NCBI GenBank assembly: GCA_016790225.1
Contig: JAEUOZ010000017.1
Span: forward strand, 1 to 14,954
Length of the DNA stretch: 14,954 nt
Source of the DNA: Rubrivivax sp.
Lineage (GTDB): Bacteria; Pseudomonadota; Gammaproteobacteria; Burkholderiales; Burkholderiaceae
Direction: 5' to 3'
Shown here: positions 8,367 through 14,954 of the stretch, one piece after another
How the letters are laid out: each line of letters opens with the position of its first letter
Position numbering within the stretch: the first letter of the stretch is position 1
Notes under the pieces: generated by a model
What the model saw: only the letters and a program-made list of their open reading frames with translations
The model's database searches: none
What the model was told of the DNA's origin: nothing
Program-made: the position numbers and the translations under genes

Positions 8367-9464
8367 ATGAACAAGACCCGTGTGGTGGTGGTGGACGATT
8401 CGGCCCTGGTGCGCGGGCTGCTGGCCGAGATCATCAACCGACAGAGCGACATGCAGTGCGTGGGCGTGGCGGCCGATCCGCTGGCCGCGCGCGAGATGAT
8501 CCGCGAGCTCAACCCGGACGTCATCACGCTGGACGTGGAGATGCCGCGCATGGACGGCCTGGAGTTCCTCGCCCGCCTGATGCGCCTGCGCCCGATGCCC
8601 GTGGTGATGGTCTCCACGCTCACCGAACGCGGCGCGGAGACCACGCTGAAGGCGCTGGAGCTGGGCGCGCTGGACTTTGTGGCCAAGCCACGCCTGGGCG
8701 TGGCCGACGGCATGCGCCAGCTGTCCGACGACATCACCGACAAGATCCGCACCGCCGCGCGCGCGCAGGTCAAGCGCGCGCCGGCGCCGCCGCCGGCCGC
8801 GGCCGCCAGCGCGAAGGCAGGGCCTTCGGCGCCGGCAACCCCGGCGGCCAGCCTGGGGCGCCTGTCCACCGAGAAGCTCATCTTCATCGGCGCCTCCACC
8901 GGCGGCACCGAGGCCACGCGCGAAGTGCTGACCCATCTGCCCGCCGACACCCCGGCGGTGCTGATCACGCAGCACATGCCGCCCGGCTTCACCACCAGCT
9001 ATGCGGCGCGCCTGAATGCCGCCAGCCAGATGCACGTGGCCGAGGCCCGCGATGGCGAGCGCGTGCTGCCCGGCCATGCCTATCTGGCCCCCGGCGGCAA
9101 GCACCTCTCGGTGGAGCGCTCGGGCGCCAACTATGTGGCGCGTGTGACCGACACCGAGCCCGTCAATCGCCACAAGCCTTCGGTCGAGGTCCTGTTCGGC
9201 TCGGCCGCGCGTGTGGTGGGCCCCAACGCCCTGGGTGTGATGCTCACCGGCATGGGCGCCGATGGCGCCAAGGCCATGCGCGAGATGCGCGATGCGGGCG
9301 CCTGGAACATCGCGCAGGACGAAGCCAGCTGCGTGGTCTTCGGCATGCCGCGCGAGGCGATCGCGCACGGCGCCGTCCAGGAAGTGCTGCCGCTGAACCA
9401 GATCGCCAGCCGCCTGCTGGAGCGCCTGCGCAGCACGGCCGGGCGGCTGACCAGCCGCGTCTGA
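8367..9464 (+). CDS. cheB: Chemotaxis response regulator protein-glutamate methylesterase CheB
   Basis: CheB removes methyl groups from receptors (and can deamidate them) once phosphorylated by CheA. The 365-residue protein has an N-terminal receiver domain (D10, D11, phospho-acceptor D56 in [12 protein letters not shown]107) and a C-terminal esterase. The catalytic triad is S177 (GASTGG), H203 (TQHMPPGF) and D299 (GMGADG). A flexible Ala/Pro linker at about 135-162 joins the two. The ATG at 8367-8369 lies 15 bases after the cheD stop and has AGGA about 9 bases upstream. It ends the plus-strand chemotaxis unit and converges with hemW. Both domains look complete, so it should be active; its CheA partner must be encoded elsewhere. 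Confidence 0.97.
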   Translation: MNKTRVVVVDDSALVRGLLAEIINRQSDMQCVGVAADPLAAREMIRELNPDVITLDVEMPRMDGLEFLARLMRLRPMPVVMVSTLTERGAETTLKALELGALDFVAKPRLGVADGMRQLSDDITDKIRTAARAQVKRAPAPPPAAAASAKAGPSAPATPAASLGRLSTEKLIFIGASTGGTEATREVLTHLPADTPAVLITQHMPPGFTTSYAARLNAASQMHVAEARDGERVLPGHAYLAPGGKHLSVERSGANYVARVTDTEPVNRHKPSVEVLFGSAARVVGPNALGVMLTGMGADGAKAMREMRDAGAWNIAQDEASCVVFGMPREAIAHGAVQEVLPLNQIASRLLERLRSTAGRLTSRV

Positions 9465-9480
9465 GCGCTCAGCCCAGGCA

Positions 9481-9513
9481 GCGCCGCGCAGCCGGCCCCG
9501 GCCACGACGGCGC
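9481..9513. terminator. Possible hairpin terminator between convergent cheB and hemW
   Basis: Within the 57-base gap an outer inverted repeat (GCGCCG at 9481-9486, CGGCGC at 9508-9513) encloses an inner one (GCCGG at 9491, CCGGC ending 9502). The structure could fold from either strand, as expected between convergent genes. No T run follows, so it is a weak candidate. Confidence 0.3.
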
Positions 9514-9521
9514 CGGGCGGA

Positions 9522-10823
9522 TCAGCCTTCGGCCAGAAACAGCGACTGCACGTCCGACAGGAAATCGAAGCCCCGGGCCGTGGGCTGCGCCTGGACGATC
9601 CGGCCGATGGCATCGCGCTGCAGCGTGAGCCAGCCGCGGCGCTCGGCTTCCAGCAGGCCGGGCTCGGCCACGGCGGGCAGCAGCCCGGTGCGCGTCGTGT
9701 AGTCCGCCATCTCGAAGCCCTGCCGCAGCCGCAGCGCGTTGAGCATGAATTCAAAGGTCAGCGCCTCGCGCCGCACTTCGTGCTCGTTGGAGACCGCCTG
9801 CCCGGCCAGCGCCTGCTGCAGGTAGCGCTGCGGCTCGCGCCAGCGCACCTGGCGCAGCACGCGGTGCGCAAAGCTCAGCTTGCCGTGTGCACCGGCGCCG
9901 ATGCCCAGGTAGTCGCCAAACTGCCAGTAGTTCAGGTTGTGCCGGCAGGCATGGCCCTCGCGCGCAAAGGCCGAGACCTCGTAGCGGCGCAGGCCCGCAG
10001 CCGCCGTGCGATCGACGATCAGATCCAGCATGTCGCTGGCCAGATCCTCGTCGGGCAGCGGCGGCGGGTGCGTGGCAAACCAGGTGTTGGGCTCCAGCGT
10101 CAGGTGGTAGACCGACAGGTGCGGCGGCGAGAACGACAATGCCGTCGCCAGATCCCGCTCCAGATCGGCCAGGGTCTGCTTCGGCAGCGCATACATCAGA
10201 TCGATGTTGAAGGTCTCGAAGGCTTCGCGCGCTTCGGCCACCGCCGCACGCGCCTGCGCCGCATCGTGCACACGGCCGATGCGCTGCAGCGCGGCATCGT
10301 CAAAGCTCTGCACCCCGATGGACAGGCGCGTGACGCCGGCATCCCGGAAAGCCCGAAAGCGCTGCGCTTCGAAGGTGCCGGGGTTGGCCTCCATCGTGAT
10401 CTCGCAGCCGGGCTCCAGCGGCAGGCGCGCGCGCACATCGGCCAGCAGCCGCTCGATGCCCGCAGGCGAAAACAGGCTGGGCGTGCCGCCGCCGATGAAG
10501 ACACTGCCCACGCGCCGACCCCAGACCAGCGGCAGCGCGGCTTCCAGATCGGCGCACAGCGCATCCAGGTAACGCTGCTCGGTGCCGGCGTCCAGCCGCA
10601 GGCCGGCGGGCGCGGCCGCCGATGCCTGGCCTTTCAGTTCATGGGAATTGAAATCGCAGTAAGGGCACTTCTTCAGGCACCAGGGCAGGTGCACGTAGAG
10701 CGACAGCGGCGGCAGCGCGCTGAGGTTCAGCGTGCCGGCGCGCAAATGGCGGGCGGCCGCCTCGGCGGCCTTGTCGGCCATGGCGCCGGTGCCTGGCTCC
10801 GCGGGGCGGCCCGGTGTGGTCAC
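9522..10823 (-). CDS. hemW: Radical SAM heme chaperone HemW
   Basis: HemW is a HemN-like radical SAM protein that binds heme and passes it to target proteins; it does not act as coproporphyrinogen oxidase. The 433-residue protein has the CX3CX2C iron-sulfur motif at C49, C53 and C56 (WCLKKCPYCDFNSH), the SAM-binding GGGTPS at 111-116, and the family segments EANPGTF, SIGVQSF, NIDLMYALPKQT and NLNYWQFGDYLGIG. The start is GTG at 10821-10823, supported by a strong GGGAGG 7 bases upstream; an internal ATG (10779-10781) lacks such support. About 38 residues precede the core, and a short Ala/Gly insert follows the cysteine motif. It is the last gene of a minus-strand unit, 67 bases after rdgB. Confidence 0.95.
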   Translation of the reverse strand: MTTPGRPAEPGTGAMADKAAEAAARHLRAGTLNLSALPPLSLYVHLPWCLKKCPYCDFNSHELKGQASAAAPAGLRLDAGTEQRYLDALCADLEAALPLVWGRRVGSVFIGGGTPSLFSPAGIERLLADVRARLPLEPGCEITMEANPGTFEAQRFRAFRDAGVTRLSIGVQSFDDAALQRIGRVHDAAQARAAVAEAREAFETFNIDLMYALPKQTLADLERDLATALSFSPPHLSVYHLTLEPNTWFATHPPPLPDEDLASDMLDLIVDRTAAAGLRRYEVSAFAREGHACRHNLNYWQFGDYLGIGAGAHGKLSFAHRVLRQVRWREPQRYLQQALAGQAVSNEHEVRREALTFEFMLNALRLRQGFEMADYTTRTGLLPAVAEPGLLEAERRGWLTLQRDAIGRIVQAQPTARGFDFLSDVQSLFLAEG

Positions 10824-10890
10824 TGGACGACCTCCCGGCTCATCGCCGGCACCCCAGGCCCCGGTTGGGCGAAGCGTGGTCGCGGCATGC

Positions 10891-11520
10891 TCAGGCCAGC
10901 ACCCAGGCCTCGAGCATCAGCTCGCGCATCAGGGAGGCTGATCGGGCGCGGTGGCTGTCCCGGTTCTTCTGCTCGGCCGTCATCTCGGCCACGCTCAGGC
11001 CCTGCGCTGCGATGTACATCAGCGGGTCGTAGCCGAAGCCCAGCGTGCCGCGCGGCGCGCTGAGGATCTCGCCCGGCCAGCGGCCCACGGCCACCAGCGG
11101 CTCGGGGTCGTCGGCCGAACGCACGGCCACCAGGGTGCTGACGAAGCGCGCGCGCCGATCGGCCACGCCCTGCAGCTGCTGCAGCAGCCGCGCGTTGTTG
11201 GCCGCGTCCTGCAAGCGGCGCGTGGCCTCGCGCTCCGGCAAGGGTGTCACCAGGCCCGCGTAGTGCGCGGAGATCACGCCCGGCGCGCCGCCCAGCGCGG
11301 GCACGCACAGGCCGGAGTCATCCGCCATCGCCGGCCCGCCCGCGGCCACGGCCGCGTGGCGCGCCTTGGCCAGCGCGTTTTCGATGAAGCTGATGTGCGG
11401 CTCTTCGGCCTCGGGGATGCCCAGCGAGCCCTGGGTCACCAGCGTCAGCGGCAGCCCGGCCAGCAGGGCCTGCAGCTCGCTGAGTTTCTTGGCGTTGTTG
11501 GAGGCCAGGACCAGGCGCAT
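10891..11520 (-). CDS. rdgB: RdgB/HAM1 family non-canonical purine NTP pyrophosphatase
   Basis: This 209-residue enzyme hydrolyses ITP, dITP and XTP to the monophosphate plus pyrophosphate, keeping deaminated purines out of nucleic acids. Signature segments are SNNAKK at 7-12, SFIENALAKARHAA from 44, ADDSGLCVPALGGAPGV from 66 (catalytic aspartate D68), the GFGYDP loop, and the late MTAEQKNRDSHRARS. Length and motif order are normal. The ATG at 11518-11520 gives the usual MRLVLASNNAKK opening; the Shine-Dalgarno sequence is weak. It lies 60 bases downstream of rph, an order (rph-rdgB-hemW) that I recognise from many proteobacteria. Confidence 0.97.
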   Translation of the reverse strand: MRLVLASNNAKKLSELQALLAGLPLTLVTQGSLGIPEAEEPHISFIENALAKARHAAVAAGGPAMADDSGLCVPALGGAPGVISAHYAGLVTPLPEREATRRLQDAANNARLLQQLQGVADRRARFVSTLVAVRSADDPEPLVAVGRWPGEILSAPRGTLGFGYDPLMYIAAQGLSVAEMTAEQKNRDSHRARSASLMRELMLEAWVLA

Positions 11521-11580
11521 GGAAAACCGTCCGCAACAGGGGAATCCGCGGCCCTTCGAAGCGGCCGCTCGGGTGAAACC

Positions 11581-12312
11581 TCAGCCTTCGGCCAGGGCCG
11601 TGCGCTGCAGGCCCACCAGGGTGGCGATGCCCTGGGCCGCCAGATTGACCATCAGGTCCATCTGCTCGCGCGTGAAAGGCTCGCCTTCGGCCGTGCCCTG
11701 CAGCTCGACGAAGCCGCCGCGTCCGGTCATCACCACGTTCATGTCCGTGTCGCAGCTGGAATCCTCGGTGTATTCCAGATCCAGCAGCGGCACGCCCTGC
11801 ACGATACCCACCGAGATCGCCGCCACGTGGTCCTTGATCGGCGAGGCGCCGATGCGCCCTTGCTCCAGCAGCCAGCTGACCGCATCGTGCGCCGCCACGA
11901 ACGCGCCGGTGATGGCTGCCGTGCGCGTGCCGCCGTCGGCCTGGATGACATCGCAATCCAGGTGGATGCTGCGCTCGCCCAGCGCCGCCAGATCGAAGAC
12001 GCTGCGCAGCGAGCGCCCGATCAGGCGCTGGATCTCCTGCGTGCGCCCGCTCTGCTTGCCACGTGCGGCCTCGCGGTCGCTGCGCGTGTGGGTGCTGCGC
12101 GGCAGCATGCCGTACTCGGCCGTCACCCAGCCCTCGCCGCTGCCGCGCTTGTGCGGCGGCACCTTCTCTTCGACCGAGGCCGTGCACAGCACCTGCGTAT
12201 CGCCGAAGCTCACCAGCACCGAACCCTCGGCATGGCGGGTGTAGCGGCGTTGCAGCCGCACCGGGCGCAAGGCATCAGCGGCGCGGCCACCGGCGCGCGG
12301 GAAGTCAGTCAT
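11581..12312 (-). CDS. rph: Ribonuclease PH
   Basis: RNase PH is a phosphate-dependent 3'-5' exoribonuclease that trims tRNA precursors. The 243-residue protein carries the family segments [17 protein letters not shown] (23-39), [13 protein letters not shown] (65-77), [15 protein letters not shown] (89-103) with the phosphate-binding arginine, and [20 protein letters not shown] (118-137). The length is normal. The ATG at 12310-12312 is preceded by GGAG at 6 bases, a good ribosome binding site. The gene lies 42 bases after the PP2C phosphatase gene; a short hairpin fills part of that gap. It is a full-length copy without the frameshift known from some E. coli strains. Confidence 0.97.
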   Translation of the reverse strand: MTDFPRAGGRAADALRPVRLQRRYTRHAEGSVLVSFGDTQVLCTASVEEKVPPHKRGSGEGWVTAEYGMLPRSTHTRSDREAARGKQSGRTQEIQRLIGRSLRSVFDLAALGERSIHLDCDVIQADGGTRTAAITGAFVAAHDAVSWLLEQGRIGASPIKDHVAAISVGIVQGVPLLDLEYTEDSSCDTDMNVVMTGRGGFVELQGTAEGEPFTREQMDLMVNLAAQGIATLVGLQRTALAEG

Positions 12313-12333
12313 CGGAATCTCCAGTCAAGAGTC

Positions 12334-12356
12334 GAGGCGGCGAAGCCGCCGGCCTC
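12334..12356 (-). repeat. Hairpin between PP2C phosphatase gene and rph
   Basis: On the minus strand GGCGGC / GCCGCC (12336-12350) with the 3-base loop TTC forms a tight 6-pair stem directly after the phosphatase stop codon. No T run follows, so termination is unlikely. It might protect the upstream mRNA segment or tune expression of rph relative to the signalling pair; that is inference. Confidence 0.35.
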
Positions 12357-13269
12357 AGCGGCGCTGCGAAGAGCGCTGGATCGCCTCGTTGATTTCCTTG
12401 ATCGATCGCTCGATCTCGGCTTCGTCGAGTTCATCGGGCGGGCCACCCTCCCCGGCCAGACTGGCCTGGATGGTGGAGGCGAACACCTCGTCGCCCAGGG
12501 TCTGCGTCGAGACCGCGCCGAAGGTGTCCTCGGTCTCGTCGGCCTCCCATTCGACCGACAGCACGGTGACGTTGTCGCTGCGCGGGCCGGCGGCGCGCAG
12601 CGCGCGCTCGACCAGCTCAGGCACCGCGTCGGACACCGCGCGATCGGTCAGCACGCCCAGGATCTCGTCGTCGCCGATGGCGCTCCACAGGCCGTCGGAG
12701 CACAGCAGCACGCGGTCGCCGGGCTGCATCAGCAGCGGGCCGGCGGTGTCGATCACCGGCTTGCCCGGGCTGCCCAGGCAGGTGAAGAGCACATTGCGGT
12801 TGAAGCGCTCGCCCATGGGCACGACCGTGGACATGGCCTCCTGCAGCTCGGTATACGAATGGTCGCGCGTGCGCGCCACCAGCTTGTCCCCACGGGCCAT
12901 GTACAGGCGCGAATCGCCGCAATGCGCCCAGTAGACGGCGCTGCCCTGCATCAGGCAGGCCACCACGGTGGTGCGCGGCGTGTCCAGCAGGGCCTTCTCG
13001 GTGGCATAACGGATCAGCTGATGGTGCGCGGTGATGCAGGCATCGTGCAGGAACTTCAGCGGATCGGGCAGACGCGGCTTGGCCTCGCGCTGGAAGAGGG
13101 CCGCCAGCGTCTGCAGCGCCAGCTGCGCGGCGACATCGCCCTCGGGGTGGCCGCCCATGCCGTCAGCCAGGGCAAAGAGCCCCGCATCGCGCGTGTAGCA
13201 GTAGCCCATGCGGTCTTCGTTGCGCTCGCGCCCGCCGCGTCGGCTGACCTGGTAGACGGCAAATCTCAT
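12355..13269 (-). CDS. PP2C-family serine/threonine protein phosphatase
   Basis: This 304-residue protein should remove phosphate from Ser/Thr residues using two metal ions. PP2C motifs in order are RNEDR (16-20), LADGMGGHPEGDVAA (34-48), WAHCGDSRLYM (114-124), LCSDGLW (189-195) and SDNVTVL (231-237). The metal-binding aspartates D36, D119, D192 and D232 are all present. Residues 243-304 form an acidic tail with several Ser/Thr and a final charged helix; this is outside the minimal catalytic domain. There is no signal peptide or membrane segment. GGGAG lies 8 bases before the ATG at 13267-13269. It follows the kinase gene by 21 bases, so the two probably work as an opposing pair. Substrates are unknown. 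Confidence 0.94.
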   Translation of the reverse strand: MRFAVYQVSRRGGRERNEDRMGYCYTRDAGLFALADGMGGHPEGDVAAQLALQTLAALFQREAKPRLPDPLKFLHDACITAHHQLIRYATEKALLDTPRTTVVACLMQGSAVYWAHCGDSRLYMARGDKLVARTRDHSYTELQEAMSTVVPMGERFNRNVLFTCLGSPGKPVIDTAGPLLMQPGDRVLLCSDGLWSAIGDDEILGVLTDRAVSDAVPELVERALRAAGPRSDNVTVLSVEWEADETEDTFGAVSTQTLGDEVFASTIQASLAGEGGPPDELDEAEIERSIKEINEAIQRSSQRR

Positions 13270-13290
13270 GAATTTCTCCCTCGCTGGATA

Positions 13291-14259
13291 TCAGGCCTTG
13301 GCGCCATGCTTGAGCGTCTCCAGCTGCAGCTTCAGCCGCTCGCTGAACGAGAGCTTGGTGTAGCGGCGCTCGGTCTCGCGCGAGAGCTCCTTCTGCAGCG
13401 CAAACACGCTCTGCGGACGCGAGAGCGGATCGAGCGACATGCACCACTCGGTGACCTCGATCAGGTTGTCCGAGTAGACATTGCGCAGGCGCGACAGGCT
13501 CAGCGCCAGGCGATCCTTCTCCAGCCGCTGCGGTGCGTCGTTGGGCGGGTAGCCCTGCATGCAGGCATAGATGCACGAGCCGATGGCATAGATGTCGGTC
13601 CAGGGGCCCAGCGATCCATCGCGGCGGTACATCTCGGGCGCGGCGAAGCCGGGCGTGTACATGGGCCGGATGAAGTTGCCTTCCTTGCTGAGCACCTCGC
13701 GCGCGGCGCCAAAATCCAGCATCACCGCCTTGTTGTCGTTGGTGATGAAGACGTTGGCGGGCTTGATGTCCAGGTGCAGCATCTTGTGCTGGTGCACGAT
13801 GCGCAGGCCGCGCAGCACCTCGTCGAAGAGGCTGCGGATGGTGGATTCGCGAAAGACCTTGTCGCGCTTGAGATCGCGCGCGGTGACGATGAAATCCTGC
13901 AGCGTGTCGCCCTGCAGGTAGTTCATCACCATGTAGACGGTTTCGTTCTCGCGGAAGAAATTGAGCACCGAGACCACGCTGGGGTGGCTGATCTGCGCCA
14001 GCGAGCGGCCCTCTTCGAAGAAGCTCTTCAGGCCCAGGCGGTACAGCGGCTGCTTGTCCGGCTTGACGCGGGGCGTCAGCTCACCGGGCGAACGCTCGGC
14101 CAGGGAGGACGGCAGGTACTCCTTCAGGGCGACGGCGCGGCGATCGGCATCTTCGGCCAGGTAGACCACGCCGAAGCCGCCCGAGGCGAGCTTCTTGACG
14201 ATCTGGTAGCCGCCCACCACCGTGCCCGCTGGCAGGGGCGCTGGTTTGGGCTTGGACAT
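13291..14259 (-). CDS. Serine/threonine protein kinase
   Basis: This 322-residue Hanks-type kinase has a glycine loop LASGGFGVVYLA (24-35), ATP-binding K46 (VALKEYLP), an acidic partner in FEEGR (81-85), catalytic loop HLDIKPANV (162-170, D164 and N169), DFG at 182-184 and the APE motif at 207-209. The usual HRD arginine is a leucine, so it is a non-RD kinase. The domain fills most of the protein; a basic C-terminal tail (about 290-322) follows. There is no membrane segment, PASTA or FHA domain, so it is probably cytoplasmic. The start is ATG at 14257-14259; the longer open frame upstream runs antisense to yicC and lacks kinase similarity. It heads the kinase-PP2C-rph-rdgB-hemW run. Substrates and input signal are unknown. 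Confidence 0.93.
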   Translation of the reverse strand: MSKPKPAPLPAGTVVGGYQIVKKLASGGFGVVYLAEDADRRAVALKEYLPSSLAERSPGELTPRVKPDKQPLYRLGLKSFFEEGRSLAQISHPSVVSVLNFFRENETVYMVMNYLQGDTLQDFIVTARDLKRDKVFRESTIRSLFDEVLRGLRIVHQHKMLHLDIKPANVFITNDNKAVMLDFGAAREVLSKEGNFIRPMYTPGFAAPEMYRRDGSLGPWTDIYAIGSCIYACMQGYPPNDAPQRLEKDRLALSLSRLRNVYSDNLIEVTEWCMSLDPLSRPQSVFALQKELSRETERRYTKLSFSERLKLQLETLKHGAKA

Positions 14260-14262
14260 AAT
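14257..14262 (+). promoter_or_regulatory. Possible -10 element for yicC
   Basis: The hexamer CATAAT matches TATAAT at five of six positions and overlaps the kinase start codon on the other strand. A start near 14269 would leave a leader of about 24 bases before the yicC ATG. No -35 box is seen at the right distance, so this is tentative. Confidence 0.25.
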
Positions 14263-14292
14263 GACGCGTTTATCCGGGCGGCGCTGAAAACG

Positions 14293-14954
14293 ATGACTGT
14301 TTATAGCATGACGGGTTTTGCCAGCACCCTGGCAACAGCCCCGGAAAGCAGCCCGGGCGCGGCCTCGGCCGGCAGCTCCGCGCGCACCCATCTGGCCGTG
14401 GAGCTGCGCTCGGTGAACGGGCGCTTCCTGGATCTGGTGTTCAAGCTGCCCGATGAGCTGCGCGGCCTGGAGCCGGCGCTGCGCGAGCAGCTCTCTGCGG
14501 CCTTCCGGCGCGGCAAGATCGAGCTGCGCATGGCCACCCAGCGCGAGGCCGAGACCGCCTGGCCCGAGCCCACGCCGGAGCAGCTGAACCGCCTGGGGCG
14601 CCTGGAAGGCACGGTGCGCAGCTGGCTGCCCGATGCACGCCCGCTGTCGGTGAGCGAGGTGCTGGGCTGGTGCCGCAACGGCGGCAGCGCCGAGCGCCTG
14701 GACGACACCGCCTTGCAGGCCGCCGCCCAGGCCATGGCCGGGCTGCGCGAGGCCCGCGCCCGCGAAGGCGCCAAGCTGGTGGCGACGCTGGTGGAGCGCA
14801 CCACGCGCCTGCGCGAGCTGGCCAGACAGGCCGAGCCCCTGGTGCCCGCCGTCGTCAAGCGCCAGCAGGAGCGCTTTCTGGAGCGCTGGAACGAAGCGCT
14901 GCAGGCGGCCGGCGCCGGCAGCAGCGTGCCGCAGGAAGCCCTGCAGGAGCGCGC
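14293..14954 (+). CDS. yicC: YicC-family endoribonuclease, 3' end cut by window edge
   Basis: The first 220 codons are present, without a stop, so the gene continues past the right edge. The opening MTVYSMTGFA, then VELRSVNGRFLDLVFKLPDELRGLEPALREQL and RRGKIELRM, identify the YicC N-terminal domain. The segment ARAREGAKLVATLVERTTRL lies further on. YicC proteins are endoribonucleases implicated in small-RNA turnover (in E. coli, RyhB with PNPase). Compared with the usual opening, there is a low-complexity Ser/Ala-rich stretch at about residues 16-31. The ATG at 14293-14295 fits the family; the next ATG (14308) would cut off the conserved start. It is divergent from the kinase gene with only 33 bases between the start codons. 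Confidence 0.94.
   Translation, partial: MTVYSMTGFASTLATAPESSPGAASAGSSARTHLAVELRSVNGRFLDLVFKLPDELRGLEPALREQLSAAFRRGKIELRMATQREAETAWPEPTPEQLNRLGRLEGTVRSWLPDARPLSVSEVLGWCRNGGSAERLDDTALQAAAQAMAGLREARAREGAKLVATLVERTTRLRELARQAEPLVPAVVKRQQERFLERWNEALQAAGAGSSVPQEALQER
14300..14308 (-). promoter_or_regulatory. Possible extended -10 promoter for the kinase operon
   Basis: The minus strand reads TGCTATAAA, an extended -10 (TGn plus a TATAAT-like hexamer), which can work without a good -35 box. It is unusually AT-rich for this window. Transcription would start near 14293 and leave about 34 bases before the kinase ATG. It lies inside the first codons of yicC, and the conserved YSMTGF codons could by themselves create part of this pattern. 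Confidence 0.4.

Noticed and set aside
7602..9368. A 588-codon minus-strand open frame opposite cheD and cheB
   Set aside because: It is low-complexity, His/Arg/Gly-rich and without domains; both genes on the plus strand are complete and motif-rich.
9780..11063. A 427-codon plus-strand open frame opposite hemW and rdgB
   Set aside because: It is an antisense shadow with no family features; hemW and rdgB are certain.
11318..12244. Long frames on both strands over rph (minus 11318-12187, plus 11366-12244)
   Set aside because: Both are out-of-frame reads of rph and the start of rdgB, biased toward Ala, Arg, Gly or Ser; neither has a ribosome binding site or domain.
14260..14391. A longer N-terminus for the kinase from an upstream start
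   Set aside because: The extra residues are antisense to the conserved yicC start and have no kinase or signal-peptide features.

Overview
The window is a high-GC stretch (by eye about two thirds G+C, with third positions almost always G or C) of a bacterial chromosome. Gene content, neighbour order and protein wording point to a betaproteobacterium of the order Burkholderiales, probably a motile member of the Comamonadaceae or the Leptothrix/Rubrivivax group. This placement rests on recognition, not on a search. I see no insertion sequence, phage gene, CRISPR array or foreign-looking base composition. It reads as core chromosome with a few lineage-specific operons. There are 17 protein genes (one cut by the right edge) and one tRNA gene, packed tightly; no gene-free stretch reaches 300 bases.

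Region 1 (1-3074, minus strand): an FKBP-type prolyl isomerase gene (slpA/fkpB-like) overlaps ispH by 4 bases. It is followed by serS and then a tRNA-Ser(CGA) gene that ends at a strong intrinsic terminator. A synthetase gene thus sits directly upstream of one of its own substrate tRNAs.

Region 2 (3273-4600, plus strand): radC overlaps a gene for an Smr-domain protein by 4 bases.

Region 3 (4675-6606, minus strand): a three-gene unit encodes a GGDEF diguanylate cyclase, a FlhG/MinD-type ATPase (4-base overlap) and a group II truncated hemoglobin (16-base gap). This is the most unusual grouping here. It puts c-di-GMP synthesis, a motility-type ParA-family ATPase and an oxygen/NO-binding globin under likely common control.

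Region 4 (6794-9464, plus strand): cheR-cheD-cheB, the complete receptor-adaptation set of chemotaxis, stands without cheA, cheW or cheY beside it. It is divergent from the GGDEF unit.

Region 5 (9522-14259, minus strand): a serine/threonine protein kinase, its likely partner PP2C phosphatase, RNase PH (rph), the inosine/xanthosine triphosphate pyrophosphatase (rdgB) and the heme chaperone hemW run in one direction with gaps of 21 to 67 bases, so they are probably one operon. The promoter may lie inside the start of the divergent yicC gene (14293 to the right edge), which encodes a YicC-family endoribonuclease. The signalling pair is therefore embedded among RNA- and nucleotide-maintenance genes.
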